Shown here in pieces: positions 9,233 through 18,091 of a stretch of DNA of 64,000 nt. The DNA lies in NCBI GenBank assembly GCA_004282745.1, contig SHMT01000007.1, positions 87,237 to 151,236 of the forward strand. The letters are read 5' to 3'. The notes under the pieces are model-generated. The model was given only the letters and a program-made list of their open reading frames with translations. It was not told the DNA's origin and made no database searches. Every line of letters starts with the position of its first letter. The stretch's first letter is position 1. The stretch is from Candidatus Scalindua sp. SCAELEC01. Lineage in GTDB: Bacteria > Planctomycetota > Brocadiia > Brocadiales > Scalinduaceae. Both the position numbers and the translations under genes were made by a program.

Positions 9233-10921
9233 ATGAGTATAGAGAGTGCAGACAACAATTCATACAAGTCTACAGACAAGATCGACAGGAAGTGGATTGA
9301 CATCAACATCCCCTGTAGTGATGCCTGTCCCATAATGACTGATATCCCAGGTTACATCCAGGCTATTATGGAAGGTGATTATAAAACCGCTTACCGTATC
9401 AATAGAGAGGATAACGTGCTACCTGGTGTCTTGGGCCGTATTTGTAACCGTCCCTGTGAACCGGTCTGTCGGCACGGTCGTGATGGACTTGGCGACCCTG
9501 TATCTATCTGTTTCCTGAAGCGTTCTGCCGCCGACTATGGGATGGAACCCGTAAAGGCGAAAATAGAACCAAATGGCAAAAAAGTTTGTATCATTGGCGC
9601 CGGACCTGCCGGATTAACGGCTGCCAATGATCTTGCCTTAAAGGGATACCAGGTAACGATCCTTGAGCAATTCGAACAACCGGGAGGAATGTTACGGTAC
9701 GGCATCCCACAATTTCGACTCCCCTATGATATCGTTGCCGCAGATGTAAAGTCTATTACCGATCTCGGTGTAACGATTAAGACCAATGTTCGAATTGAAG
9801 ATCAAAGAGAGTTCGAGAAATTAAAAAAAGAGTATAATGCCGTGATTCTGGCAGGTGGATGTATGCTTCCCAAACAGATCTCTATCCCTGGAATGGATAG
9901 CAAGGGGGTCTATTTGGGTCTCGATTTTATGGCTACCGCAAACAGGGAAGAATTTGATACACCTCTTGAAAAGGTAATCGTTATCGGTGGAGGGTTTACT
10001 GCTGTGGATTGTACTCGCATGTCCTACCGTTTAGGTGCCAAAAGAATTACACTAGTATACCGCAGAACAAAAAACGATATGTATGTGGGCGAGCATGAAC
10101 TTGATGTGATGGAAACTGAAGGAATCAAATTGATCTATTTAGCCTCTCCGGTACTCATCGAAGCACAAAACGGTATTGTAGCAGGTGTAAGGTTCATTAA
10201 CAATTCTCTTGGCGATGATCATTCAATAACTCCGATTGAAGGATCTGAATTCTTTGTCGAAGCAGACACGATCATTTTTGCAATCGGACAAAAGGCAGAG
10301 GAGAATATTTTTGGTAACAGCCGCATACAAAATAAGGACTTTTTTGTAACCGGTGATTTCAGGAACGGTTCTTCCACGGTGATTGAGGCCGCAGCTGATG
10401 GACGTAAGGTTGCCAGAAAGGTACATGACTCCCTTTCTGATAGTAAAGGATTGCAAGATGTCATCGTAATAAGTGAAGTAAAAGATACGGGGAGGAAGCG
10501 GGAGTATGATTTTATACCTGTCCAACCCATGGGAACAACGCACATGCATGATAGACGGATCAAAAATAGTGAGGTAGAAACGGGGTACACGAAAGAGCAG
10601 TCTGTGATAGAAGCCCAACGCTGTTATCTCTGCCATTACAATTTTCAAATCGATATCAAACGTTGCATTTATTGCCTGGCCTGTATCGATGTAATGCCGG
10701 TAGATTGCATAAAAATGGCAAAGGACATCAAGGTAACGGAGGATGGAGATTTGCACTATATTGAGACAAAAAAATGGGATGAGGTAGAGGCCATTACTAT
10801 CGACAACGACAACTGTATTCGTTGCGGAAACTGCGTCCGGGCATGCCCCGTAGATTGTATCTCCATTTCCAAATACAAGCTGGAACAGGTGGAAAAGTAT
10901 AAAGGAGCCGATATCAGGTGA
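9233..10921 (+). CDS. FAD-dependent NAD(P)H:ferredoxin oxidoreductase, GltD-like with C-terminal ferredoxin domain
   Basis: A 562-aa GltD/NfnB-type flavoprotein that probably links the kor ferredoxin pool to NAD(P)H. Residues 20-100 resemble the Cys-rich N-terminal ferredoxin-like domain of GltD (ICNRPCEPVCRHG). The FAD-binding GAGPAGLTAANDLALKG lies near residues 122-138, and a second Rossmann motif is VIGGGFTAVDCTRM near 250. The C-terminal 90 residues carry two cluster motifs. One is canonical (CIRCGNCVRACPVDC). The other reads CIYCLACIDVMPVDC, with Met where the fourth Cys normally stands. A comparable subunit is known in NADP-coupled 2-oxoglutarate oxidoreductase of aromatic degraders, which supports a KorC-like role. 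The start has GGAG. Confidence 0.75.
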   Translation: MSIESADNNSYKSTDKIDRKWIDINIPCSDACPIMTDIPGYIQAIMEGDYKTAYRINREDNVLPGVLGRICNRPCEPVCRHGRDGLGDPVSICFLKRSAADYGMEPVKAKIEPNGKKVCIIGAGPAGLTAANDLALKGYQVTILEQFEQPGGMLRYGIPQFRLPYDIVAADVKSITDLGVTIKTNVRIEDQREFEKLKKEYNAVILAGGCMLPKQISIPGMDSKGVYLGLDFMATANREEFDTPLEKVIVIGGGFTAVDCTRMSYRLGAKRITLVYRRTKNDMYVGEHELDVMETEGIKLIYLASPVLIEAQNGIVAGVRFINNSLGDDHSITPIEGSEFFVEADTIIFAIGQKAEENIFGNSRIQNKDFFVTGDFRNGSSTVIEAAADGRKVARKVHDSLSDSKGLQDVIVISEVKDTGRKREYDFIPVQPMGTTHMHDRRIKNSEVETGYTKEQSVIEAQRCYLCHYNFQIDIKRCIYCLACIDVMPVDCIKMAKDIKVTEDGDLHYIETKKWDEVEAITIDNDNCIRCGNCVRACPVDCISISKYKLEQVEKYKGADIR

Positions 10922-11919
10922 AGAGTGTCATTATTGGTGCCGGAGTCGCTGGAATAACGGCCGCCAAAACCATCAAAGAGATAGACAGAGATGCCGAAGT
11001 GGTCGTTATCGGAGATGAGATGTTTCTCCCATACAAGCGCTATTTGCTGACGGAACTGCTGTGCGGTTTATTAACTCAAGATGATTTAATATTCCTGTCT
11101 CTGGAATTATTGCATAAACTGGATATCAAACTGCGCATGGGAGAATCCGTTAAATCCATCGAACCGTCGAAAAAGTTAATCACGCTCCATCATAACGAAA
11201 TCATACCCTATGATAAACTCCTCATTGCCACCGGGTGCATACCGAGCCTAGGGCTTATATTACGCCCCTACAAGAGTTACATCCAACACTATTACTCTCT
11301 GAATGATATCCTGGTATTGAAAAATAGATTGCCAGAAATTAAAAAGTGTATTGTTTTCGGGAAAGGCGTAAGTTGTTTAGATTTGATTAGCGGATTGTAC
11401 AATCTTGAAAAACAGATTACTTATATTACGAAAGGAAAACGTGCCCATTTTGGTTTGAAAGAATCTGAATTTAAGGACAAATTGCATGATTTTCTGGAAG
11501 AGAAGGGAATAGACATAGTAACGGAGGATAGAATTGTATCAATTGATACGTCAAAACACGGTTACCGGGTCGATACATTAAGGCAAAAGAAACTCACTGC
11601 TGATATTATTTTTGGGTGGGACCATTATACACCCAATATTTCATGTATCGAGAATACATCAATCAAAAAAAGACTAGGTATCCTCGTGAACGCTCGACTG
11701 GAAACATCCGAGAAAGATATCTATGCAGCCGGAGATTGTATGGAGATATACAACCCGTGCTTAAAAAAATACTGGATAAATTTTGGTTTTCCAAATGCAT
11801 TGGAACAGGGAAGAGTTGCTGGAGAAAACATGTTGGGCCGAGAAGAAGAGTATAAAATATATGAAACCATTACCTTTAACCTGATGGGAAAATCACTAAA
11901 GGCACGGTGGTGGAAATGA
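10918..11919 (+). CDS. FAD/NAD(P)-binding oxidoreductase (pyridine nucleotide-disulfide type)
   Basis: A 333-aa flavoprotein of the nitrite-reductase/rubredoxin-reductase group. GTG start, overlapping the previous stop (GTGA). The FAD motif is IIGAGVAGITAAKTI at residues 4-18. A central segment KKCIVFGKGVSCLDLISGL corresponds to the NAD(P) Rossmann motif but has FGKG in place of the usual GGG. The C-terminal FAD motif reads KDIYAAGDCMEIYN. There is no redox-active CxxC. It is locked between the ferredoxin oxidoreductase and korA2 with overlaps on both sides, so it is likely an electron-transfer partner of the complex. The partner is unknown. Confidence 0.75.
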   Translation: MKSVIIGAGVAGITAAKTIKEIDRDAEVVVIGDEMFLPYKRYLLTELLCGLLTQDDLIFLSLELLHKLDIKLRMGESVKSIEPSKKLITLHHNEIIPYDKLLIATGCIPSLGLILRPYKSYIQHYYSLNDILVLKNRLPEIKKCIVFGKGVSCLDLISGLYNLEKQITYITKGKRAHFGLKESEFKDKLHDFLEEKGIDIVTEDRIVSIDTSKHGYRVDTLRQKKLTADIIFGWDHYTPNISCIENTSIKKRLGILVNARLETSEKDIYAAGDCMEIYNPCLKKYWINFGFPNALEQGRVAGENMLGREEEYKIYETITFNLMGKSLKARWWK

Positions 11920-13673
11920 GATATTCCGAAATAACCATTCGGTTTTGTGGAATAGCGGGTGACGGTGTCGTCTCATCAGGAAAGATTTTTGCTGGCGCCT
12001 GTGCCAAAATCGGATTACACGTAATGGTAAACGATATCTATAGCGCTGAGATCAGAGGCTTGGGCAAATCATCATCAACAATCAGATTTTCAACATCAAA
12101 ACTGAATAGTATGGGTGACGGTATAGATCTGCTTGTTGGTATGGCCGCAAAAGAATCGATTGTTGATCTACATGATATTAAGCAGGAGGGTAGTGTGATG
12201 TATGATACCAGCACCCCCGGCAGCGTAGTGGAAGAAGATAGTCTTGTTGCTCACATCACTCCGGAGATCCATGGCTACGGGATACCCATAAAACAACTTG
12301 CCAATGAGGCATCCGGTACCAATCAAGGAAAAAACCTCGTTGCAATCGGAGCCATATGCTACTTTTATTCTCTACCGCCCGACATGTTTATCGAGCAAAT
12401 AAAGGCAATATTTGCCCGTAAAGGGGAACGAATCGTAGAGACTAATATTACGGCCTTCCGTTTAGGTTATGACTATTTCAAGGAGCACTATCCCTTAAAC
12501 AACCAGTTTGAGATCAGTAAAGGGTTAAAACCTAAGACATTGATCAGCGGAAATGAAGCTATTGCTCAAGGCGCTATCGATTGTGGTTTAAAATTTTTTG
12601 CCGGATATCCCATTACGCCTGCAACAAAAATTATGGAAATAGCAGCGAAAGAGTTACCGAAATTGGAGGGCTGGACGCTGCAGATGGAAGATGAAATTGC
12701 AGCGATAAGTGCCGTATTAGGAGCCTGGTTTGCGGGAAAACGTGCAATGACAGCCACCGCAGGACCTGGTCTCTCCCTGATGAGCGAAATGATTAATATG
12801 TCAGTAATGGCGGAAATCCCCGCAATCATTGTAAATGTTCAACGCGGTGGACCATCAACAGGTCTTCCCACAAAAGTAGAACAGGGTGATCTCAATATTG
12901 CGCTTTATGGCGGCTCAGGAGATTCACCCAGGGTGGTAATGGCACCTTGTGATTCGGAAGAGTGTTACAACGGTATTCAACTGGCCTTTGACATTGCAGA
13001 AAAATACCAGACACCTGTTATCTTCCTCAGCGATCTGTTCCTCGGACAACGTATAGAAACGGTTGCAATTGAACCAAATATCGACAGAGAGAGATGTACA
13101 CGAAAGAGACCGACTCCTGAGCAATTGAAAAATTACTTACGCTATCAAATTACTGACGATGGTGTTTCACCCCTGATTGTTCCCGGAGAATCAGGGGCAA
13201 TATACTCAATTACTGGCCTGGAACATTCTGTTACCGGTAATCCCAACTACGAGTCCGACGTACATAGTATGATGACGGCCAAACGGTTTCGCAAATTCGA
13301 ATCCATGGTGGCAGACCTTCCCCAAGCAGATATCATTGGAGACGAAAAGGCCGTTATTGGATTGGCTGGTTGGGGTTCTACGATCGGTTCAATCCTGGAA
13401 GGAATGGAAATCGCCAGGAAACGTGGTGTTACCTCAAAATTGATCAAATCAATTATGATTCATCCGCAGCGAGAAGATCTGTTTCAAGAATTTTTTGCTT
13501 CATGTAAAAAGATTATCGTACCTGAAATGAATTACCAGGGGCAATATGCCGATCTCTTAAAATCACGCTACGGTATTAGGCCAATAGAGGTTCATATACC
13601 TTCGGTCAATCCCGTAAGCCCTTTGAAAATTGCTCAAAAGATTATGGAGGCCAATGATGAGCTTTCTCAGTAA
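11907..13673 (+). CDS. korA: 2-oxoacid:ferredoxin oxidoreductase, gamma-alpha fusion (second set)
   Basis: A second, diverged KorA (588 aa). The gamma domain (residues 5-195) has IRFCGIAGDGVVSSGKIFAG and EIRGLGKSSSTIRF. The alpha domain (from about 210) has ISGNEAIAQGAIDCGLKFFA, GYPITPATKIMEIAA and QMEDEIAAISAVLGAWFAGK. Its AGYPITPAT and MEDEIA motifs are closer to standard 2-oxoglutarate enzymes than the AYPMSPSTG of the first set, so the two may differ in substrate. The start overlaps the flavoprotein by 13 bases, and the 3' end overlaps korB2. Confidence 0.9.
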   Translation: MVEMRYSEITIRFCGIAGDGVVSSGKIFAGACAKIGLHVMVNDIYSAEIRGLGKSSSTIRFSTSKLNSMGDGIDLLVGMAAKESIVDLHDIKQEGSVMYDTSTPGSVVEEDSLVAHITPEIHGYGIPIKQLANEASGTNQGKNLVAIGAICYFYSLPPDMFIEQIKAIFARKGERIVETNITAFRLGYDYFKEHYPLNNQFEISKGLKPKTLISGNEAIAQGAIDCGLKFFAGYPITPATKIMEIAAKELPKLEGWTLQMEDEIAAISAVLGAWFAGKRAMTATAGPGLSLMSEMINMSVMAEIPAIIVNVQRGGPSTGLPTKVEQGDLNIALYGGSGDSPRVVMAPCDSEECYNGIQLAFDIAEKYQTPVIFLSDLFLGQRIETVAIEPNIDRERCTRKRPTPEQLKNYLRYQITDDGVSPLIVPGESGAIYSITGLEHSVTGNPNYESDVHSMMTAKRFRKFESMVADLPQADIIGDEKAVIGLAGWGSTIGSILEGMEIARKRGVTSKLIKSIMIHPQREDLFQEFFASCKKIIVPEMNYQGQYADLLKSRYGIRPIEVHIPSVNPVSPLKIAQKIMEANDELSQ

Positions 13674-14511
13674 AAGGTCTGTTCTTGAAGGTTTAAATAG
13701 CGCCAAGGCATCAAAAACAAAAGAGTGGAGAGATAATCTACCCACCTGGTGTCCAGGATGTGGCCACTTTACCGGACTACATGGATTATACGAAGCGGTA
13801 GAAAAACTCAAAATACCCCAGAAAGACTTTGTCGTAGTCTCAGGCATTGGCTGTTCTGGGAGGTTTCCCTTTTTCATCAAGGGATTTGGTCTGCATGGAT
13901 TGCACGGCAGGGCCCTCCCATTAGCTACTGGCATTAAGATCGCCAATCCTGCATTAACGGTTGTCGTGGTAGGTGGTGATGGTGACGGGGTCGGAATCGG
14001 AGGAGGTCATTTTCCCCATGCGGCAAGAAACAACTTTAATCTTACCTATATTCTTTTGGATAATAGTATCTACGGTTTAACCAAGGGACAAATCTCCCCT
14101 ACCTCACCAATGGGTATGAAAAGCGGCACATCCCCTTATGGGAATATTGCACGACCAATTAATCCTACTACGCTTGCCTTAGCGTATGAGGCCACATTTG
14201 TTGCACGTGTCTTTTCCCGTGAAAGGGATATGGTGTCTGATATTATTACCAAGGCCATCCAACATAACGGGTTCTCCTTTATCCACGTCCTATCTCCCTG
14301 TGTGGTATTTAATAAACTTATTACGTATAACAGTTGGCATGAAGTGGTAGCCGATCTTCCCGCGGACCATGATACTCAAAACCGTTCAAAAGCGATGGGA
14401 TTAGCCGCAAGTATTGATCCCATTTACCTGGGCATTTTTCACCAGGAAAATACCCCCTCCTTCGATGACCTATCGCAGCAGATCAAGAAGGGACTTATTA
14501 CACCAGCTTAG
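13654..14511 (+). CDS. korB: 2-oxoacid:ferredoxin oxidoreductase, beta (TPP) subunit (second set)
   Basis: Beta subunit of the second set, with PTWCPGCGHFTGLHG, SGIGCSGRFPFFIKGF, GLHGRALPLATGIKIA and the TPP motif GGDGDGVGIGGGHF, then DNSIYGLTKGQISPTS. I start it at the ATG at 13654, which follows TTATGGAGG. An upstream in-frame TTG at 13630 would add 8 residues deeper inside korA. The final codons and stop are unusual: the TAG stop is also the beginning of a family E repeat fragment (TTAGAGCCCAAGAAATAAT). Confidence 0.9.
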   Translation: MMSFLSKRSVLEGLNSAKASKTKEWRDNLPTWCPGCGHFTGLHGLYEAVEKLKIPQKDFVVVSGIGCSGRFPFFIKGFGLHGLHGRALPLATGIKIANPALTVVVVGGDGDGVGIGGGHFPHAARNNFNLTYILLDNSIYGLTKGQISPTSPMGMKSGTSPYGNIARPINPTTLALAYEATFVARVFSRERDMVSDIITKAIQHNGFSFIHVLSPCVVFNKLITYNSWHEVVADLPADHDTQNRSKAMGLAASIDPIYLGIFHQENTPSFDDLSQQIKKGLITPA

Positions 14512-14535
14512 AGCCCAAGAAATAATACTTGAACC

Positions 14536-14701
14536 CATTAGCGTCCGGGTAGGTTTTTGCGTGCGTAACTTATTACCCCAAAGCAGTCATTCCCGCATGT
14601 TTTTAGCGGGAATCTAGGGTGAAACGAGCCCCTGGATACCCGATAGAGGCGTTCGGGTATGACAAAAGCCGACTACGCAAAAACCTACCCGGACGCTAAT
14701 G
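14536..14701. repeat. Family F inverted-repeat element (copy F1)
   Basis: A 166-bp non-coding element with 26-bp perfect terminal inverted repeats: CATTAGCGTCCGGGTAGG on the left and CCTACCCGGACGCTAATG on the right. Inside is a second palindromic core (CATTCCCGC...GCGGGAAT) and the phrase GATACCCGATAGAGGCGTTC. It matches the element at 58181-58370 in the opposite orientation. It looks like a MITE with no coding capacity. Confidence 0.85.
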
Positions 14702-14784
14702 AAAAAAATACAACGCAACGCGGCTTTATCAGTCGTTGAGTAAGAAGATTACCAATCAGGGTATTATATAAAATGAGATTTGAA

Positions 14785-14836
14785 CAATAACAGATGAAGG
14801 CGTATATCGTATAATGCTCCCCTTCATCTGTTATTG
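14785..14836 (-). terminator. Stem-loop terminator after the desulforedoxin gene (possibly bidirectional)
   Basis: Perfect 16-bp arms, CAATAACAGATGAAGG and CCTTCATCTGTTATTG, with a 20-base loop. On the minus strand it lies 29 bases past the desulforedoxin stop and is followed by a weak T-rich run (TTCAAATCTCATTTTATA). It also faces the end of the kor operon, so it may stop transcription from both sides. Confidence 0.7.
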
Positions 14837-14864
14837 TTTGATTTTGAACAAAATGAAGTCTAAC

Positions 14865-14984
14865 CTAGGCCTGCAGAGTCATTGGCTGCCCACAGCACTC
14901 TAAAGTCCCCGCTCCCCCCTCTTTTACCTCAACAACTGAACCACATATTTCGCACTCGTATGTTTCACCACTTTCTGTTGGCAT
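14865..14984 (-). CDS. Desulforedoxin-like rubredoxin-type protein (39 aa)
   Basis: A very small gene encoding a 39-residue desulforedoxin or desulfoferrodoxin-N-type domain, which binds one iron (or zinc) with four cysteines. The four ligands are visible as [14 protein letters not shown] (Cys11, Cys14) and [10 protein letters not shown] (Cys30, Cys31), the adjacent CC pair being diagnostic of this family. It has no C-terminal superoxide reductase domain, so it is the free-standing form. AGGAG lies 8 bases before the ATG. It is a lone minus-strand gene between two + strand units. A role in electron transfer or oxygen/superoxide defence is inferred from the family. Confidence 0.88.
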   Translation of the reverse strand: MPTESGETYECEICGSVVEVKEGGAGTLECCGQPMTLQA

Positions 14985-15541
14985 TGATATTTCTCCTTTC
15001 TATTTACCGTTATCAGTGTAGGGAGTTCGAAAAAACTTTCCCGAACCCTCGTAATAAAAACACGTAACCTCTTTGATTTGTTCCTCATAAAATCCTGTTT
15101 TATTTTATCCACTTATGCGGAAAGCGCAAGAAAAAGTTCGGCCACTATAAAATTTGGTAAATAATGTTTATAGAATTCTAACACCTTAGAAAAATATTTA
15201 ACTTTCTGGATCTATCCGCTCCAGAACAGACTACCTAGTGTTTGGATCAAAACAACCCATCTACGGCGTTGCTGTAACAATTCCGTAATCCTCAAGTACA
15301 TTGACACGTTCCGGTTACGGAATTATTGCGCGCCTTGTACCTGGGAGGTTTTGGTCCAAACACAGGGTGTCCGTTCAACCACTACTCATAAACGTAATTG
15401 TATGATAAGCCTATTTGATAGAATAGATTATGGTCAAATATTAAATACCTATTGCGTTGGTACAGTGATTGCGACATTATCAAACAGAGGTAAAGATAAA
15501 TAACGTTGGTAGAGGTTGTTTCTTCTGGAGGTGTAAATGGG
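14985..15541. other. Non-coding stretch before the malate dehydrogenase-like gene
   Basis: Apart from the family B element listed separately (15236-15384), I see no gene here. The 250 bases upstream of the desulforedoxin start should hold its promoter, but no convincing -35/-10 pair stands out. A GGAGGTG ribosome binding site for the next gene lies near 15527-15533. Confidence 0.5.
15236..15384. repeat. Family B inverted-repeat element (copy B1)
   Basis: A MITE-like element of about 149 bp that starts TAGTGTTTGGATCAAAAC and ends GTCCGTTCAACCACTA. The interior has a strong stem (TCCGTAATCCTCAAGTAC ... GTTCCGGTTACGGA) and the phrase GCGCGCCTTGTACCT. A second copy with the same interior lies at 53810-53958. 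No coding capacity. Confidence 0.8.
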
Positions 15542-16606
15542 ATGAACATTGCCGTGATCGGTGCTTCCGGATCTATTGGGAGTGAGTTAGCCCGCCGAAT
15601 AATTGCTACTCGTCTGTTGGAACATAATGAGCGGTTGCAGTTGGTTGGGAGGGAAGGTGGCCCTAGCTCTCATATATTATATGGGCTCTCTACTGATCTT
15701 ATGGATGCATACGATGAGATTTGCCCGACGGTTGAGGTCATACTCGATCCAAAAGATATTTCAGCAGATCTCATCATTATGGCTGCCGGTACAACTGCAC
15801 CGAGCACCCACTCGTCACCGAATCCCACCAGAGATAGTCTAGCCAAGAAAAATATTCCAATTTTCGAATACTATGCGTCTGTCCTCTCCCGGCATGGGCA
15901 TGGCAACGAAATTGTGATTTGTGTTTCTAATCCGAACGAGCTGAATGTGGAGATTTTTGCAAGGCATCTCGACCGTAAACGGGTAATTGGTATGGGCGCT
16001 TATCTGGATTCCCTGCGATTCAGAAAGGAGATTGCGCAAGATCTCTGTTTGCATCGACAGAAGATACATGGTTTCATGGTCGGAGAACATGGTAGCAATA
16101 TGGTACCCCTCTGGAGTAATGTTCATGTTTATGGTTTTAAAAAAGACGCCTTAAAAATGGCAATCGATAAAATACGTAAGGGTTACGCTACGGTTAACTT
16201 TCCGGAAGATATTGCAAGAGCAAGAGACCCCATTAATACATTAATTCAAGAGGGTAACGTCCGCCGCGCATACGACCTGGCAAATCAATATCCTCCAGAT
16301 CTAAGGACGGTGTTGAAACCGGATATCACACACTTTAGCGGTTCTAAAACAGTAACGGGAACGGTAAATGCAACCCTTGAGTTGGTGAATACTATCACCA
16401 TGGGCCACGATACCTTCATTTCGGGGCAGATCAAATTGGAAGGAGAGTTTTATGGGATCTATGGAACGATTGGCGTTCCCTTTCTGATAGGCAATTGTGG
16501 AGTAGAAAAAGTACTAGAAATTCCTCTGGAAAGAGAAGAAAAGCAACTGCTGATCAAAAATGCAAAAAATATTAATCAGAAAATCTGTCAGTGGTTAGCC
16601 ACTTAG
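15542..16606 (+). CDS. Malate/lactate dehydrogenase family protein
   Basis: A 354-aa NAD(P)-dependent 2-hydroxyacid dehydrogenase, probably interconverting malate and oxaloacetate. The Rossmann motif is IAVIGASGSIGSELARR at residues 3-19. The catalytic HGFMVGEHGSNMVPLWS (His of the GEHGSNMVP motif) is intact, as is the GAYLDSLRFRKEIA stretch. The mobile substrate loop after MAAGTTAP is longer and Ser/Pro/Asn-rich (STHSSPNPTRDSLAKKN) instead of the usual short arginine loop, so substrate choice is not certain. An in-frame TTG at 15506 would give 12 more residues; I prefer the ATG at 15542 because GGAGGTG precedes it and it puts the Rossmann strand at the N-terminus. The TAG stop is the start of a family E repeat. 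Confidence 0.8.
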   Translation: MNIAVIGASGSIGSELARRIIATRLLEHNERLQLVGREGGPSSHILYGLSTDLMDAYDEICPTVEVILDPKDISADLIIMAAGTTAPSTHSSPNPTRDSLAKKNIPIFEYYASVLSRHGHGNEIVICVSNPNELNVEIFARHLDRKRVIGMGAYLDSLRFRKEIAQDLCLHRQKIHGFMVGEHGSNMVPLWSNVHVYGFKKDALKMAIDKIRKGYATVNFPEDIARARDPINTLIQEGNVRRAYDLANQYPPDLRTVLKPDITHFSGSKTVTGTVNATLELVNTITMGHDTFISGQIKLEGEFYGIYGTIGVPFLIGNCGVEKVLEIPLEREEKQLLIKNAKNINQKICQWLAT

Positions 16607-16924
16607 GGTGCAGGAAAGAATGACTTGTTGTTTTATAAGTTGTTAAATACCTTATGTCTAAACTGATAATTTCAGATTAAATTACTAATACTCACGCAAA
16701 GCCGCAAAGTTCGCTAAGAAAAAACATAGTCCAAAAGCTACATCCCCTTTGCGCTCTTTGCGCCTTAGCGTGAGGAAAAAATAAGTTCTCCTTCTATGAA
16801 TTGTATTATTCCATAACAACGGTAAAAAACTACTTTGTGTTACCAATCTTATTTTTCACCGTTATCCTTTGTGTCTTTGTACGTTAAATTTAAAATTAGG
16901 ACAATTAATGAAAGAGAGGTTAAA
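16607..16924. other. Non-coding stretch with a family E fragment and a family A-like hairpin
   Basis: The first 35 bases (GGGTGCAGGAAAGAATGACT onward) are a half-copy of the family E end seen at 25487 and 61516. At about 16691-16782 there is an inverted pair (ACTCACGCAAAGCCGCAAAG ... CTTTGCGCCTTAGCGTGAGG), resembling a diverged family A hairpin without any gene. The rest is AT-rich upstream DNA of the next gene. Confidence 0.6.
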
Positions 16925-17686
16925 ATGTTTCACTATTACTTTAAAAGGGCAGTTACCGGGGCAGCAGCAACAATTGGGTACATTGGTTTGTTTCTCAGTT
17001 TGATAATCACAATCCAAGCAGCTACCGCTTCAGAAAAGGAGGATTGTGGTGTTGACAGCGTCAGCAAATTGAAATATGCAGATCCCGTCAAGGACATACA
17101 CCTATACCTCAACGCCTTTCACACGGCAAAGGAGAATCCAAAATTTGAGATAGAGGCCCACCACTACTGTTCGATGCGGAATCTTGATGTCCAGGGAGAA
17201 ACCCTTCACCAATGCGCAGTCTATGACTCCAAGGAAGCGCCTGCCAAACTGATCGGTATAGAGTATATCGTCAGTAATGAGATCTATCAGAAGCTCCCGT
17301 CCGAGGAGAAGAGATATTGGCATCCTCATGCGTATGAGGTAATATCCGGCCAACTCATTGTTCCCGATCTACCCGATATGGGTAACGAGGCGCTTGAAGG
17401 ATATATTACAAGCTGGGGGAAGACATTTCACACCTGGCCGGACCCTAAAACCAGTATACCAATGGGAGAACCTATCCTGATGTGGTCTGCCGGTGCGGAT
17501 GGACAGATCAGCAGGGGGATGATTGATAAACGCGATAAGAATTTCGGTATCTCATCGGACGAACTCAGGAAACAGAGAGAGAAATACGGTTATCAGGTCC
17601 CAACTGTTGAAGTACCCCGCTCGGTTGATGAAATTGGCCGACTGTGGACAAGTGAGGGACCAGACAAGCCTAAACGGTTAAAATAA
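16925..17686 (+). CDS. DUF1264 family secreted protein
   Basis: A DUF1264 family protein; plant relatives are oil-body-associated proteins and the bacterial role is unknown. I start at the ATG at 16925 (GAGAGGT upstream), which gives a signal peptide with a long hydrophobic core (GYIGLFLSLIITIQAATA) ending near residue 38. Family motifs are EAHHYCSMRNLDVQG, CAVYDSKEAPAKLIGIEYI, RYWHPHAYEVISGQLIVPDL and SWGKTFHTWPDP. The His/Tyr-rich conserved positions could bind metal, but this is a guess. It is a single gene followed by a clear terminator. Confidence 0.85.
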   Translation: MFHYYFKRAVTGAAATIGYIGLFLSLIITIQAATASEKEDCGVDSVSKLKYADPVKDIHLYLNAFHTAKENPKFEIEAHHYCSMRNLDVQGETLHQCAVYDSKEAPAKLIGIEYIVSNEIYQKLPSEEKRYWHPHAYEVISGQLIVPDLPDMGNEALEGYITSWGKTFHTWPDPKTSIPMGEPILMWSAGADGQISRGMIDKRDKNFGISSDELRKQREKYGYQVPTVEVPRSVDEIGRLWTSEGPDKPKRLK

Positions 17687-17698
17687 AAGCTATCTTTT

Positions 17699-17756
17699 TC
17701 AGCGTTGTCTGTTGGATTATTGAAGAAAACCAACACGGCAACGCTGATATTTTTTG
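17699..17756 (+). terminator. Intrinsic terminator after the DUF1264 gene
   Basis: Stem arms TCAGCGTTGTCTGTTGG and CCAACACGGCAACGCTGA (a few mismatches) with a 14-base loop, followed by TATTTTTT. It lies 13 bases after the stop codon, a textbook rho-independent terminator. Confidence 0.85.
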
Positions 17757-17869
17757 TAAGTCAGGAGAAATTTTGTAACGAATATATCTTCAGACTTCCT
17801 GACCTCACGGATCATGATTTGTCCCTGATGATCAAGAACAAATTTCGAATATCGAACAAGGAATAATGA

Positions 17870-18091
17870 ATGTCGAAGGACAAGGGATTATTTGATCTTG
17901 AGGAACGTTTCATAGATATTGCTGTCAGAATTATTCACACATTGGAATTGCAAATACTGCAAGGCAAAAGAAAACTTACCCTTTCACTATCTTTCGCCAA
18001 ATATTTCAATAGTTTTTTATGGATGCATTTTTTAGCGTGTAGCAGCGCAACAATCTTAATTCGATTTAGGAGTTCCATTTTAAGCCCTTAG
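17870..18091 (+). pseudogene. Four-helix-bundle (23S rRNA intervening sequence type) protein, 5' fragment
   Basis: The first 25 codons (DKGLFDLEERFIDIAVRII) match the start of the small four-helix-bundle proteins often encoded in 23S rRNA intervening sequences and scattered in genomes. The upstream phrase CGAATATCGAACAAGGAATA is commonly seen ahead of such genes. The rest of the protein (usually about 120 aa) is missing: the frame runs into family A repeat sequence from about 18020 and ends in it. I read this as a truncated gene, probably cut by the element. Confidence 0.5.
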
